A stretch of 64,000 bases of DNA from Lethocerus indicus. Its lineage: Eukaryota > Arthropoda > Insecta > Hemiptera > Belostomatidae. This document shows positions 11,701 through 25,821 of the stretch, in pieces. A program made the translations under genes and the position numbers. The stretch is from positions 13,763,501 through 13,827,500 of the forward strand of contig JACDQD010000103.1 of NCBI GenBank assembly GCA_019843655.1. Direction: 5' to 3'. Numbering within the stretch: the first letter of the stretch is position 1; each line of letters begins with the position of its first letter. Below the pieces are notes generated by a model, which was not told the DNA's origin, ran no database searches, and was given only the letters and a program-made list of their open reading frames with translations.

Positions 11701-13000
11701 CTCCTCCTCATATCTCCTAAACCCTTTTACTCCGAGAGGAAATTTACGCCGCTACAATTGACGTGAAGCATTGTAAACAGAGTATCTTACTACCCCTCAG
11801 TCTATTATTGATTTACAAATGTAATACAGCCTAATTAGCAGTCTACAGCCGATCGACTAACCGTAAATAACCGGCAATAATTCGGATCGCATTTCTGGTG
11901 AAATTTCCATTCCCCTAATATGAAATATTAGTACTTTTGAAGCTCAGATTGATTGCTTTGTATAAATATTTGCTTAACTATGATTACCCGTTTTTTGTGT
12001 ATTAATTATATTAAATTGTTCTGATTTATGTCGATATGTAAGTGGATGCATAAAAATTAATTATTTAAAAAACCTCGATTTTGAAATAAAATTGTCAATC
12101 TATGTCAGGTTCAGTGGTATAGCGCCAACTACTTCGTTGAGTACATGCTCCTCTTCACGATGTTCCTGCATGAAGATATATTATATTATACTGTTATTTT
12201 CTTTGCGCCGGATCTCCATACCATTAAAAGTATTTCACAGTGTTCAACTCTCGACCCTTGAGTTCCAAAAAAGTCTGTAATTGGGGACACGCATACGTTT
12301 AACACCCACGAGTTCCCGGTTAGCGAGCTACGAACAGGACTTTCAACATTGCTGATCGTTCTAAATTTAAACGCGCCAATGTACACTGTTTTTCACCCAG
12401 GGGTTTTTTCACTGAAAGTAAAACAGGGAGGAGAACAGGAAGACATTCGGGCCGTAGGGTGTAATGGCGGCTCCGGGTTGAACTAGATTAATACCGGACC
12501 GCGGCCTTATTAATGTTCGACCGTTGGCGGGGGCATTCCGCTCTCGATACTTCAAATTTCAACCGCCTTCCGCATCATCTAATAAAGTGTAATTAGCCAG
12601 CGTTCGGGCCGCGGCCCGTTATCGGCCGGTTCATATCTACAACTCACTGGGCAAGAACTAGAGGGCCCCATTTCAAATTGAAAGGGGGCACCGCGTATCG
12701 CATAAATCATTGCGCAGATTCCTCTGGCGGCCCGCGCCGATAATAAATCAACGAAATCAATTTTCGTTGGACAATCGATCTTAACCTCCTGTCGTCATTA
12801 GCCCCACAACATGACCGCGGTATGCTCCAAATCCGGTAAATACCGTATACGAATGAGACAGAAATTTTTTTGTATATAAAAAAATATTATCAACGCCTCA
12901 ACTATACGAATAGGAAGTAAGTAAATGCAAATATAGCTCCACGAAGTGGAACAAGTCTTACATATTTTTTCCTAGTTCATAATTATAAACCAACAACCCG
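8701..13000. other. Non-coding stretch
   Basis: No gene is supported. A purine-rich run (about 9200-9250) abuts a CT-rich run (about 9255-9300). GC-rich, CpG-containing blocks lie at about 10080-10570, 11380-11720 and 12430-12850; between them are AT-rich stretches (10650-10870, 11990-12090). A weak tRNA-like fragment is at 9583-9637. The homeodomain-type words TTTATGGCC (10283) and CATAAATCA (12701) are present but short. Confidence 0.6.
9583..9637 (+). repeat. tRNA-like A/B-box pair, possible SINE relic or tRNA pseudogene
   Basis: TGTAGTGGTTA at 9586-9596 resembles the A box and D-loop of tRNA genes, and GGTTCGGAATG at 9625-9635 resembles the B box (GGTTCGANNCC) with an altered 3' half. 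The distance between box starts is 39 bases, shorter than the roughly 44 usual for a tRNA. No acceptor stem could be formed by eye. I infer a degenerate tRNA-derived element; it could also be chance. Confidence 0.25.
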
Positions 13001-16000
13001 ACTGCCAATATTAAACTTTCAACAGTTTTATGGGCTGAGAAATCAAATAAACACTGGAGAAAGTAATTGCCGCGTGGAAACAATTAGAACAAACTGTAAT
13101 AACCTTTTTCTTCTCCCTTCCCAATCTTTCCCTCTCTCTCTCTCACCCCATAACGGTCTCTATTCGGCGATTATTCACCGCTAACGGTTTTAAAACCGCC
13201 CCCCCTCACCCCCCACCAATTAATTTCGCAACCGTGACCCTGATATAACATTGTCAATTCTTTAACACTCTTAATTAAAATCGTCATTTTCAATGGTTAC
13301 TCTCCCACGGGGGCCGCCGATGAAAATTCGCAATTAGCCGCATGCGATTCTTTCCCCTCACGGAAGCTGGCCCACTTCGGGCACGCGGAAAAACTACTCG
13401 CCCGACCCGTGGTATACGGACGGTAAAGTTCCTGCCTAGAATCGAAAAAATGATAAATCCAAGTGATCGTACGATGTATATTCATACAAGGGCGATGAAC
13501 GCTAAGAAATTTTATGTATGATTGTTCCAGAATATCCCAAATGGTTATTAAAGATTTAACGACCACAAAACCTGTTTTGCCATTGCTAACACATCTGAAA
13601 TGAAATTAGTCATAAATTTCAGCTGTTTGGTCAGGATTAGAGAAATAGCTCCTGAAAATATATTGTTACATGTAGGAATATAAAATTAATAACGTTTTAC
13701 CTCAAAAAAAATTTTTTTTTAGTTTGGTCTGTGTTACGTGTTAAGTTGGACCAAGTTTAGAATCAACACAGTTCAGCTGGTGTTGCATCCGAGACCTATT
13801 GTCCGACATGGGCATATGCCTGAAGCCGCAACCGGCGTGGCTCCAGTCCCAATATGTATGATGTGTCAAAACTCATAAGTCGTTGCCATTAGAGTCCTTG
13901 TCCCGGTGACCCCCGAGATTAATGTTTACAACGTGACGAAAGCCGGAGATCAAAAAGTTGGTGTTGCGGTTGGGGGAGGGTCTAACCGCTTTGTTTAAAG
14001 AGGCAAGAGCGAAAAAAAATTCCAATTAAAAGGAGAGTACATAATTGCAATTGTCAATTTCCGGTGTCTAATTCTGAGTCACACAGTTCTGTTGAGGGAA
14101 ACCACTTTGTACTGGATTAGACCGCCCGTTCGTGCTCGAGCGGTTCGTATCTTCCCCGGGCCAGTAGTGCAATGGTCATCCGCCACCAGCCGTTCAGCGT
14201 ATTACGAATAATTATTTGATTAGGCAACATCCGCGACACAGTCAGAACACAACTTCCTCTCGTGGAAGGAAATTAATTTCGAGTTTGAAGTTTGACACAG
14301 TCTCCGAATAATGATTCGAGTTCGCGTATCTCCTTTTATACACTTTTCACGATTCTCAGTATCCAGAGAAACGCTGTTTACAATTTTTTACGTTGTTTGC
14401 CTTAAGTCGGATGCTTATCGGTCCGCAAAACGTGGGACTTTATCAATGGAGAGGGGATGATGTTTCCACCATGAAAATGGCGCCTGGACAAGGAGGATGA
14501 ACGGAGGATAAGATCTAGGTTTATAATTCGCTTTAAATAGTTTCGCCGATTCCACGGAATTGAGAAAGTTAGGACACCCCCCTCAAGAAAACTGTTCTCT
14601 GGCCCGCACCCGAGAGAAAGCGGAAGATTACGATTTGTTTATTCCTTTACGATAGGCTTTCGTTCATGACTGCTCAGTTAGTACTGTTCATACCTTAGAA
14701 CTTGCGAGGGTGTTGGAGTGTAATTAGTTTGCACGTGGGGCGCGACTTCGCTAGGCCCAAATATCTCATAGGAAATATAAAATATTTGCCACAACTGAAA
14801 TCCGTAACAATCTACGAAGTCTTTCCCATTTTATAAAATTCGATGTAGCTATCGGTGGACACGCATGCGGCCCGAGTGAACGGTGAAGTTGTGAGGACAC
14901 GCGTTAACCGAGTTAATTGGCCTTTCATGGGACACAGAAATTGCTGGCCATGACGACGAGAAATTAGAAAAAACCGTGGCAAATTGTCCACCGAGGGGCC
15001 ATCGCTGATAATGCCGATTGTAGAATTTTGAATACGGAAAATAAATTGTAAATTAATTCTTATTTCTTCCGGCGACTATATAGTTTTAATGAACAGGATC
15101 CGCATTAATTTTTACATTTTCGAAAAGTTTGAAATGCAGTGATATTTGGGTGCGGCTCTATTGCTAAGAGAGAGAGATTATGAACTCGATTTCTGAACAA
15201 GAAGAAACCGATAGTGACATTTGTTAAGAGGCGTTGGGCAGGGTGCCTGCAGTTATGCGGTCATCAAGGAGCTCGACAATAGGTTGGGAACAATAGCGGT
15301 TGGACCGTCACCTTCCTTATCTTTGCTCTTCGACATCTCTCTCTTCTTTCTTTCTCCTTTTCTCGCTCTCATTATCCGGTCCCCTTCCTGTATTTCTCTC
15401 AGGTCAGAGTCGCCGATGCGCGCAGTGATTCGACCTCGTGTAAGGCTAACGGGCGCAGGACCGTGTCACTCGCCCGTCCTAGGTTGTCGCCAATAATATT
15501 CAATTTCGACGGATCGAAATTAATTAATAACACTATCTCTCGGCCATCTGAAATTGGCCTCGGTCAGGAGGACTGATGTTATTTTATCACCTCTGGCAAA
15601 AAACTTCCGGTCTCCAATAATTTGTACGCAAGTGTCCGTAGTACATTTGTACGCATTCCTATGATTCTTTGCAACTGGCTATAGAGAAAAACCGATAACT
15701 GCCCACGAGTCGAAAGTCTAGAGTCTCGGAGATTAAAAGGATACACTTAAAGATTAAAAAGGTTTGAAAGATTAAAAGAACCTTGTTTCTCTGTTGTGCT
15801 CCACAACGGCCGAAGTTCGCTTCGTGTCGGTTCTTCTATTCTTGGAGGTGCTTGGAGGTCCGCCCTCCTAACCTTTCGGCGCGAGATGATACACGGGCCT
15901 TTCGGGACGCGTGTATGTGTAAGTACGTACAGATTGCGGAGAGGACCCGCTTGACCGGCTCGAGCCCCCCTTTTAGGAAAGAATTACAGTCGTGAACTTC

Positions 16001-19000
16001 TTGTAGCGGGACGTGGAGGAAGGCCGGCCGGTCGGGAGAAGATAATGCGACATTTAAAGTGCACAGGCTCCTCCAGGAGAACTGGTTTCGGCCGGGAACA
16101 AGGGGGCCACGGTTGTACATCAATAAACAAACCCATCTCCGAAAGTTCATCTCCCACTTATAAAATCGCGGCTAGAAAGCCGCTATTCGGGCCCGATAAA
16201 CGATTACCCAGGACGGGGGCCGAAACCGAACGAGCCGCTGTGCGCAGTATAAAATAGAGGCCAAATTTTGATCTACTAAATAAATTCCTTTTACTGGACT
16301 ATATACGATCCTATGCAGTTCCGAATTCGAATCCTCGTGAGCAACGCCAGAACTCTTAGTTAGTCATCACTTCATGCTATATTTTCCCAATTTTCTGTAT
16401 TTCATTCTTTTTGTGCGAGGCAGGCTTTTGACAAAAATTCGGACATTTGAATCTATTACTTTTAAAATGCTGAGTTAATTTACTTGGTCTTTTCATATTT
16501 AATATTTATGACGCCGAATTCGAAATTTTACTGGCGTAATTACTGCTTTTCTTTTGCCGAAATTGACATAGCACGATTAAAATCTAAATTTCAATTACAT
16601 TTTTTTAAATTTAACGGTGTCATAATACAGTTGCGGAAAGTTGTGGGTCAAAGGGGTAAGGTAAAGCTTAGCGAAGGTAATCTGTAGTGTTCGAATCTTT
16701 GTTAGAAATATATTAGCATAATTCATGGTTTACCTCATCAGGCTTGTTCCCGGCCGCCTCGGGATTGTTTTCACGCCGCTCGCCGTTACAGGAACGAATG
16801 TCGCCCGTTGTGCCGAGACAAATTTCGTCCAGTCGCCGAGTCGGGTTCGGAGGTCTGGGACGATAAATTCGGGCCGAAGATGGGCGCCGCCAAGATAAAG
16901 GGCCCAGAAGTGTCCAGGGTCCGGCCGGCTCGGCGCTACACTGGTTCGGACCGGCACCAACAGCGCGTTTCGAATTCCTCGCTGGAAAAAACAATTTTTT
17001 GAATTCTAGAGCGGCGGGAATAAATTAGAAAGCCACTATACAAATTTATCCGCCTCTGGACCGAGCCGGTATTTCCGCATCGCTTCCAGATTGAGCTCTA
17101 AACACAGACGTACCATTTTATATTCCACTTTGCGATCGAATATTTTTAGTATAGTTTCGAATAATTTTGAATATTTTCGTTTAGTTTTTCTGTGACGTAC
17201 ATTTTCCTTACATTCTCGATTCGGATTATTTCGTGTTTCGTTGAGATAAAAGATAAAATTTGAAAACGTGCGTTCAAAAAATTCAGTTCGTAAGCTGAAA
17301 CATTGAGATGGCATCATTACTTTTGCAGTTGTGAGTCCACCCTTAATTTAAGTTATTTGCTCGGGAGTGACAATGTCGGTACAGTTAGTGTATCATGACA
17401 AATAAAAGCATTAATATTGATGGCGACTGGAGATAGCAATTCCACGATATTCCGAAACATAATTTCTATAACTGTTGTGATTTATTATTTTAAAATGATT
17501 GGATACTATTTTGTACTTATTAGGCGGACTTTTGATTATCCCCATAATAAGTTGCTTCACTCATCAGTTTACTGTATTCTAATTTGTACAAGCGGAATAT
17601 GAATTGCAAATGAGCCGTAATTTTATAACACTTTGCGAATTGTATCGATTCCGATTCGTGTACCGATCGGGATCGGACCGAAATGCGGCAATCTAACCGA
17701 CGTGTGGAAAGGGGAAAGGGCGAACGTCTTATTGTGCGAGAAAGATGAAGGGGGGGTGGAGGTGGAGGAAGGACCGAAGGCGAAGGAAGGAGAGAAAGGC
17801 CACTGGAAAATTTTCCAGGGCATTCTTCGGGCTGTGAAAATTCCAGTCGAGTGAACACAGAAACAGATAAAAGAGGGGGTGGGCCGTGGAGCAGAGGAAA
17901 GATCCTCTGGCGGGTGGTGTGGGCGGTACAAAGAGGAGATGAGGGGGTCTCCGGGCGGGCACGGCCGGCATATAATCGCTATCGAATATCCCCTTGAAAA
18001 GCCCTTTCGTCTGCCTGGACTCCGGTGAGCGTTTAACATTCGACTCTCCGACCCTTCAAATCGATCTGACCCAGTTTGCCACCATCCAGACCGACGATTA
18101 AATCCCATATATACCTCGGGTCATATGTATGCTCTGCCTACAAGGATTTAACCCTGAACGAGGCAAATTCAATGTGCATTAAATTAAATTTAAATATTTA
18201 CAAATATTATTCGACTCAGATTAAACCAATTACTAAACTATCTTAAATATCGTAAATTTTTGTTCTACGGTATTGTCAAATAGAGTAGGTCATATGTGAC
18301 TCTGACACACTCCACTAGCAATTCTATGATATTCATGGGAACAAGTCAATATTCGCCACTAATGAAATGAAATATTTTCAACACACTAGATTATAGTTAT
18401 ATAGTTCATGATAGTCGGACATAGCTCCCTAGAGCGCTTGTTTTACGAGGCCCATTCATCCGAACCCATTACGAGGGTGAAGCTGAACCTGATACAACTT
18501 CAGTTCTTCAAGAAGGAATGTACCTTTGTAGTTAATAAGTTTTATGAAGATGGGATTTCGACTAGAACAGAAATGAGTGAGCCAGATGTCAATTTCATAG
18601 CACTCGATTGTTTCAATATTCTTCGACTTAATATTCGTGAAATAATTAATTGACGACAAATTAAAGCATCATGTTTCGCTACTGAAGGATTATCTGAGTT
18701 GGCGTAAAGTTTTATTCGAGTCTTCGGCTCGTCTCATCGGTGACATTTGGAGCCGGAGCCCAAGCCCGTGACGGGGCCGGTTTAAGCCCCTGTTGCCGCC
18801 CCGCAAACTGATTGAAATTAACGCAAAGGTTACAGGCTTACTTCATTGAAAGTAGAATGATAATCTGGGTAAAATTCACGGGTAAAAGTCTCTTAAACTG
18901 GCACTAAAACATTGCCACACAAAAATGTTTGGTCCCTTAGTAATTTCCTGTATGCAAATTTAGTTACCTAATACATCAAACAATTTATTGAGCTTCGTTT

Positions 19001-21116
19001 CCGGAGATTGCTGTAAGCTTCTGATTTATTTATTTACTATAAACATTATCCTTTTTTGAAGTTTTAAATTTCTAATCGTATATTTGTACAGACATTAATG
19101 TAATTCTGGTCGTGTACACGACGTTGTCCCGGTCCTTAAGGATACCTGTAGTACTGCTTTCGGTAGTTTGTGAGCTCAAGAGATATAATCAGTACTGCCC
19201 GTTTCCCTGATTTATGTTTGCCGCATGCTCTTGTTCCCAACTTCCTTGCCCGGGTCCTTTTTTTTCTGTTTGGACGGGGATTACGTAATGGCGAAAATAT
19301 TCCAGGTACTGGCATGATGCAGAAGTTCAAAATTTCAGGATTTAAGCCCGGTATTTTACTGGTAAAAACTCAATTTACGACGGTCTAAAGCTGAGAGTTT
19401 TGGAAACTAATATTTTTATAACCACCACGAAAGAACAACACGTTCATCTAATATTCAGCTTTAAATGATACATAGTTACATTAATTTTAAAAAATATATA
19501 TTTCTGCATAATCTTTCTTCTGGAACTGAAGAGGTGTTACTGAGACCCTGGCGTGCTTGTAAGTTTGACGCAGAGTTTGAAAAACTCACTTATGAATATC
19601 AATATGACTTACATATTCATGACTTTGTTCGCTTTTCTGTCTCCATTTTGTTAATTTCTTTGTTTCTGTCCCAATCGACTGTTCAATATGTACACGTGAG
19701 TCCTGCCTTATCTTCTCATTATAGTTAAGACATCGGATTTAAATTTGCATATCTGTTTGTTTATGGAAAATATCACCTACCTTATGATTTTTCCATTAGG
19801 TCAAATTATTAGGCTGGCAAATAACTATGGTCAGTTTGGAATATTGCAGAGTTATTTTTTCGTGGCTCTTTACATATTCCACGGTGTGCTCGTCCCGTCG
19901 ACTCTTCCGTCTGTGCGGAGTGGGCTTGTCATGTTTTCCGCTTCGTGACCGATGCAGATAATAAGTTCTTTGAACACGTCGCTTTGTTGGTATTTGTTCT
20001 CGCGTATCGCTCCTCAGTTTGCACTATTTGCGTTTTTGGTAAAGCTATTTCGAAATTTGGTTTTTAAAGGCCAGACTAGGAGAGTTCGAAACGTATACGT
20101 TTTCCGGACGGTATAATATCCTTCCCATTCGTATCTCTTAATCTCGGTATTTTCTAGCCGAGAAACGGCCGTTCGCCGTTGTTGCTGTTGTACGTTGTGG
20201 CAACAAAGAAACGGTGTTAAAGTTGAATGGTGGCTGGCGGGTAAGGAAGTCAATCAAAATGTCAGCGCGCTCCGGGCCCGCCGTTCCTTCGCCGCCTCTG
20301 CCGATGCCGGTGGATGTCATCCCTGACATTTCTCTACTACGTCATTGTCTGAAGGAAAGAGCGGCGGGGAGACGGACGCGATTCTGGTTTTCAATTCGAA
20401 GAGAAGTCATTTTAAAAAGGAGGAAAAAGTGAGCCATTGTCCGAGCGGCGGCCCGGAGCCCCCCAGCTTTGAGTTATACCAACCGCGGCCCGATTCACAC
20501 GGCCAGAATGCCGGCCCCAAAAGACGGCAGACCGACAATATTTGAGAAAACTCCGTCCTCATTCGACCGCCGGGGCTGTTTTGTTATCGGTTGTTTCATT
20601 CTGGCACGGTTTATTCTTGAGGGGGTTCTCGTCTGGGGGTGGTAACAATTCGATTAATTTACCTAATTGGTCGTTCCTCCTATAATCTATTCAAGTATGC
20701 TCTAAACAGAACTGTAGCGCGTTAACGCCAGTCATTTATGGCCATTTAAGACGTTCATGTATTAGATAAAAATTTCAACTAATTTTTGTCTACCCTGCAG
20801 ACGCGTCAGTAATTGCTATCGTCCCGCGGCCTGAGTTTAATCGTTCCCAGTTGTTTCAATTATGTTTACATAAACGTAACGATTCTGTTTTACATATCGA
20901 ACAGAACTAATCTCTCTACAAATTGAGCAGTAGCCGGGGCAGATTCGAACGCATGTAAGCCCGAGGGGTGAAATGTGTGCGTCGGCCCATTTGTGAGAGG
21001 CCCCACTGTTCGAGATGTAATCTCGGGCGGTAAAACTCCAACACGGAGCTGCAGCAGAACTAGTTTGTTGTAATCCGATTCATATCTGTAACTCAATTAG
21101 AAAGTTCAAACGCCCC

Positions 21117-21120
<4 letters not shown>
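13001..21120. other. Non-coding stretch
   Basis: No gene is supported. GC-rich blocks occur at about 13300-13440, 15220-15480, 15860-16260, 16740-16980, 17640-18100 and 20250-20640. Of these, 17700-17960 is strongly purine-rich and its complement gives serine/proline-rich chance frames. AT-rich stretches at 17040-17330 and 18180-18270 show nothing. A 14-bp palindrome lies at 20089-20102. A TTTATGGCC homeodomain-type word lies at 20735. Confidence 0.6.
20089..20102. repeat. 14-bp palindrome
   Basis: AAACGTATACGTTT is its own reverse complement. It is short enough to occur by chance in a window of this size. Confidence 0.5.

Positions 21121-21172
<52 letters not shown>
21121..21172. repeat. 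(TA)26 microsatellite
   Basis: Fifty-two bases of uninterrupted TA dinucleotide, the longest pure dinucleotide tract in the window. It sits between the GC-rich word CGCCCCGG and CATCTATATAA. Confidence 0.97.
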
Positions 21173-21176
<4 letters not shown>

Positions 21177-24100
21177 TATATAATTCATCCCGTTGGTCCA
21201 AATGATAAATTGTATCGATGAAAGAAACGGATGAGATTAGCGGCAACAGTATTTTGCTCGATTCGAGGCCATTACTCAGGTCTTACTTTCGCAGAATAAA
21301 AAAAAGCCCTACGTTTAATTGAACTTATTCGCTAATAAATCGTCCACCCAACGCTCAAACTGTAGTGGCCGACAATAATATGTTGACTGATACGGAAATA
21401 AGGAAAAAAATATTATTTTGAAAAGTAATTACAAAAATGTATTAGAACTGGAGTCGAAGCTTGGAGTGCAGCACCTGGCTGGTTTCTTCTAGTTCCGGAA
21501 GAGTTAAGAAATCAGGAATCGTTCTGCAATTTTTCAAAACTCTTCATATAACATCAACTGATATATTATTGGAGCTATTTCCAATCTCGCCTCGATTGTT
21601 AGATCCCGTGCCCAACTGATATTGGATTTTCGCCGCAATTCCTTGGAGGATATTTTCCCTTCAGATTCGGAATTTTTCAAACTTTCATTTTACATCTTCC
21701 TAGACATAAGAAAAACCGTTCTTGCTATGATTTGCGTGCAGGAATACTCGGTGTGGAAACTTCGCAAACTGGACGATTGATTGAATATGTAGACACCTCG
21801 CTGGGTTACGGAATGTTACTGACGAAAGGCAGAAGTCGGTCCATCGCAGGACCAAATAAGGGACAGGATGACAGGACATCGCCAGGAGTGGTAATATTCC
21901 AAACTCTAGCGGACCCCCGTCTTAAATCAATCGAAAGGTCATTCCCCGTAAGGTCCTGGGCCAATCTGGACACTTTCCAAACCCAGTTCCAGCGAGGCCC
22001 CCTCGTCTTTATTAATAAGGACATGAACAAAAACCGTTTAATATGATATAGTCCTTTAGTTGACCGTATAAAAGGCGTGGCATTGTGCGAAGGTAATGAA
22101 CCCGGGCCTATTATCGCGGCCCCAACAGGATATCATCTCCTAGAGCCGACCGGCCAAACCCGTCCGCCTTTTATTGTCGAGGAGGCCGTGTCTCTTTTTT
22201 TTTGTCTTTTCGATCCCGTCTCTCTTTTATAAACAATGGGGCGACACGGGGGACGCCGGCCTTAAGAAGGGGCACAATGATGAAATGATGAAGCCGCGAA
22301 GTGTATAATGAACAATTAACCGGGCCCGGGAGATAGCCGCTAAGCGGGGACGGCCGGCACTCGGGAGAAACCGGATGATCGCCACTATCTTGCAGTTACA
22401 GCCGGAGAAAATGGTTCAACAAGGCAGATAGCCATCGCGACACTCTGGCGCACTCTTATCTATAAGGCGGCCTAGTCTACAACGCCGTTGTTTAACCTAC
22501 ATCATTTCAATCTGTAATATCTCCGTGCGCCAGCCATATCGGGGGATAAGGTCGTAAAACCAATAAAATATGTCCACGCCCTTCTTCTTCATTGCAGCTG
22601 TTGTTACTGCTTCGAAAAAATTGGAAGTTTTCGCCCAAAAAGGTGATCGGGCAGCATTGCACTCTTCTAAGTCTCTACTATCCTGTTCTCCGGCAACAGA
22701 AATATTTTTCTATTCATACAATTCTGTTTGGCGCTTCCAAAATCCTATCTTTCCAGTGTCTCAAGACACATATGTAGTTGTACTATTGAAATATATCCAG
22801 TGTTGTAGGAAGCACATCCCCGTTTATTATTCAACCGCAGATTCGTAACTATAACATGCCTCAATGTCGTTTTGTAAACGCACGTTATTGTTTTCTTGAA
22901 AGATTGGTTGGGCGTAGCATGAAGAGGATGAGAGAAAGAGATAGGAATTAAGAAGAATAATTGAAAGCGAAACAGTACGGGAGGTGTTAAGAGCGGGCTC
23001 AACAGCCAGGTCTTATGACATGCGTTAATACACACAGTGAATAGCCAATTAGGAGGGAAAACCCGTCTTTAACACTCATCGGTTTATAGGTGTGGGCTCC
23101 AACACATAGGTGAATCAGATATATCGGATGTGAAAATACCATCCGACTGTCGCACACTTTCTTGTTACTGAGGCCTCATTAATTTGGCACGTAGGATGTA
23201 AATTTGCAACGAGGTTTAAAACTTTCCAAAATTATTAAATAATAACTCTAAGTTAAGAGAGGTTTCGTTTTTTCTATAACCACTGCACTGGTACTCCCAT
23301 TGACACTTTATTATCACAATCACATGGCAATTTCCTCGGACCAAAGGCATATTTAAATCGCGATTAAAGCTTTAAAAAATTAAATATTCTATAATAAATT
23401 TAAATATTATTAGTAATGAAGCAAAATATTTTCACGACCGACATTGTAAAAATTAAACCCTATCAATTTCACTGGAATTACCAACACAGATTATGTTCCA
23501 GGCCACTGACGAAAACATCATTTTCATCAAATACCTATTGGCTGTAATTAACTATTGGAGGTTCTGTATATAATGAACGATTTCAATTTTGGTAATTTGG
23601 ACTTCCTGAAGACGATTGTGATGAAGTAAATAAAAAATTCAGTAAAAACATTTAAACAATTGTTTTTATTATTGTTCTTACCATACTGATTTCGATATTT
23701 CGATCTGTACTCAACAAGAAATTCGGTAATGGTCTATACACTTATTTCTACCTACCACTGTTGGAGGGGCGGTGGGAGGAGGGGATCATTCGAAGTTTAT
23801 TAGGCAGAAATTAGGTCACAAGATTTACCTTTTCGGTTGAACCGGCCATTAAATAACGACAACTGTACTAATGGGATCATTATTTTAGAAACTAACCTGC
23901 GTTGATTTAAGCCGCAACTCTGGCACTAATTCACAAGCCTTGAAAAATACCGAGTCGTTCATTTTCGCTAAAACTATAGATCAGCGCTGTGCGATATTAA
24001 ATTAGTAAGACGGCGAAGAAAAATATCTTAGTTTTAGTTGTACGGTAAAATGTGCTTCTTCATATCCGAGGGGTGTTAGTGGGGGTTGTTACTGAACTAT

Positions 24101-25790
24101 GCAGATGTTGTGATATTACAGTTGCTATCTTTTAATATAAAATAAAATGATGCTATCATTTAGGTATACATCGCGTATTATATTGAGCATCCTCAATTAT
24201 TGAGAATTCTTGAGTATTTCAAAGATTTGCCTTATTTTGCTGGTTCATCCGAATATAATTAAGTCCACTCAATCCCAGATTTGCAAGTCATCTGATTTAA
24301 TATAATCGCTTTGTTTACACAAAATTGAACAGTAATTAACAGTCTATAAATTATATTTCAGGCGGGCTGGAAAACATTCGAATTCGAGCATCGATAAGCC
24401 AGACTGACAAACCGAAAAAGAGAAAATTGGTCCATTGCCAACACGCTTCCTTAATAATGAAATGGGCTCGTCCCCATTTTTTAGGCCGAGAATGTACGGC
24501 GGTCAGACAGAAACATTAAATACTGGCGCGACGAATTATTTAAATGTATGCAAGAATTAACGATTCACCCCCAATCGTTATTTTTACCGTTATTATTTAT
24601 TTGTATTACCCGGTTAATGGTAGTTTGACCACAAGTGTTGCCAACGGAACTGTTCCCACATTTATGAACCGGGTTTGCATTGTGTAAAGAATTTAAAAAA
24701 ATATTCATTGCATCGCATTATTCATTAATATTTACAAAACTGATTCATTAAAAAAATCTATTTTTTTTACACTAGATATTTATGCTATTTTTATTTCTAT
24801 TCACTCCCAAAACCATGGAGTACAAACAATTGATTGACGAGGATTAGTTCGATAGATTAATTGAGAAAGTGTTTGATATACCGTATCGCGAAAAAAGAAT
24901 ATATTCGTCCAATCTGAAAGTTTCTTACTAATATTCTCAAACTGGTATACCCAAATGAATGAGGGGGTAGCGTGTCAAAAAGTGTACAGTATCAACATTA
25001 AGAATATTTGAGGTAAAGAAACTGAATATTAGGGGTCGCGTTAGAGGCATTTTTGGGTAGTCATCATCATGCGGACACGATTTAACGTCAGCTGACATAA
25101 TTAAACAATTGATGACGCGCTTCTCTTGTTACTAAAGCCGCAGATTCTTTGAATTTATCCTGTCCCCGCCGGGAAATAAGATAAATCCAATAATTAGATA
25201 CTCCTTTGAGATAGTCGGAACACCGTGGCCGGGAGTGAACGGCCGATAAAATTGGTCGGTTGCCAAGTGAAGGACGAGCATCCCAATAGTTGAGAGATGT
25301 GGGCGCGGACAATGCAACAGATAAGAATCGGATTTCGTACATTTTTTAGACGCCGATTTACGATCCCTTGATTCGTGGACGTCTCACTCTTCCGCGGCCT
25401 CTATTTACCGCCGCCGGTAACCGGAGAATGAAAATCCATTATGGCATTTTCATTATGTCATTATTTAAATTCATTTTACCTTCTGTCCCGCTGCAATTCT
25501 TTCCGTCCTCCATCTATTTCTCCAGCCGGTTTCATGAATAGGAAATAGCGCACGGCGAAAGGTATGTGGGCGGATGTGCTTACGGAGCTCCCGTCAGGGA
25601 TCAAAGTCAATAAATAAAGTTAGTGATAACTGCCCGAATGCGGGAGACCCTTGCAGAATCTTAAATAGTTCGATAAATGTGGCAGTATTCATCAAGATAC
25701 AGTCCATTTTGAAGTATTAATTAAACGTGAAATAATCGAGTGGAGACTGAAAATTGCAAGGAAACTGAAAATGCCCTCAGGCATCATCCC

Positions 25791-25821
25791 CTGCTACTGA
25801 AGATGGCGAAACTTCTAGCGG
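25791..25821 (+). repeat. Dispersed-repeat fragment with hammerhead-like core
   Basis: The order is CTGCTA, CTGAAGA, TGGC, GAAAC, TTC, TAGCGG. CTGCTA and TAGCGG can pair over 6 bp (one G-U), which would be stem I of a hammerhead ribozyme. CTGAAGA fits the known core CUGANGA, and GAAAC then TTC fits the GAAA...UH core with a very short stem III. The 12 bases seen at the stem II position in other copies are reduced to TGGC, so a functional ribozyme is unlikely. GCTACTGAAGA is shared with the 3.0 and 56.4 kb copies. The family is seen in sequence; the ribozyme reading is inference. Confidence 0.5.

Noticed and set aside
16241..16256. TATAAAA word as a core promoter
   Set aside because: No gene lies downstream and such words are common in AT-rich DNA.
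16325..16336. TTCGAATCC as a tRNA B box
   Set aside because: No A box lies upstream at a suitable distance and no acceptor stem can be formed.
17623..18108. 161-codon minus-strand open frame, Ser/Pro-rich
   Set aside because: It lies on the complement of a purine-rich run, with other open frames on both strands; composition explains it.
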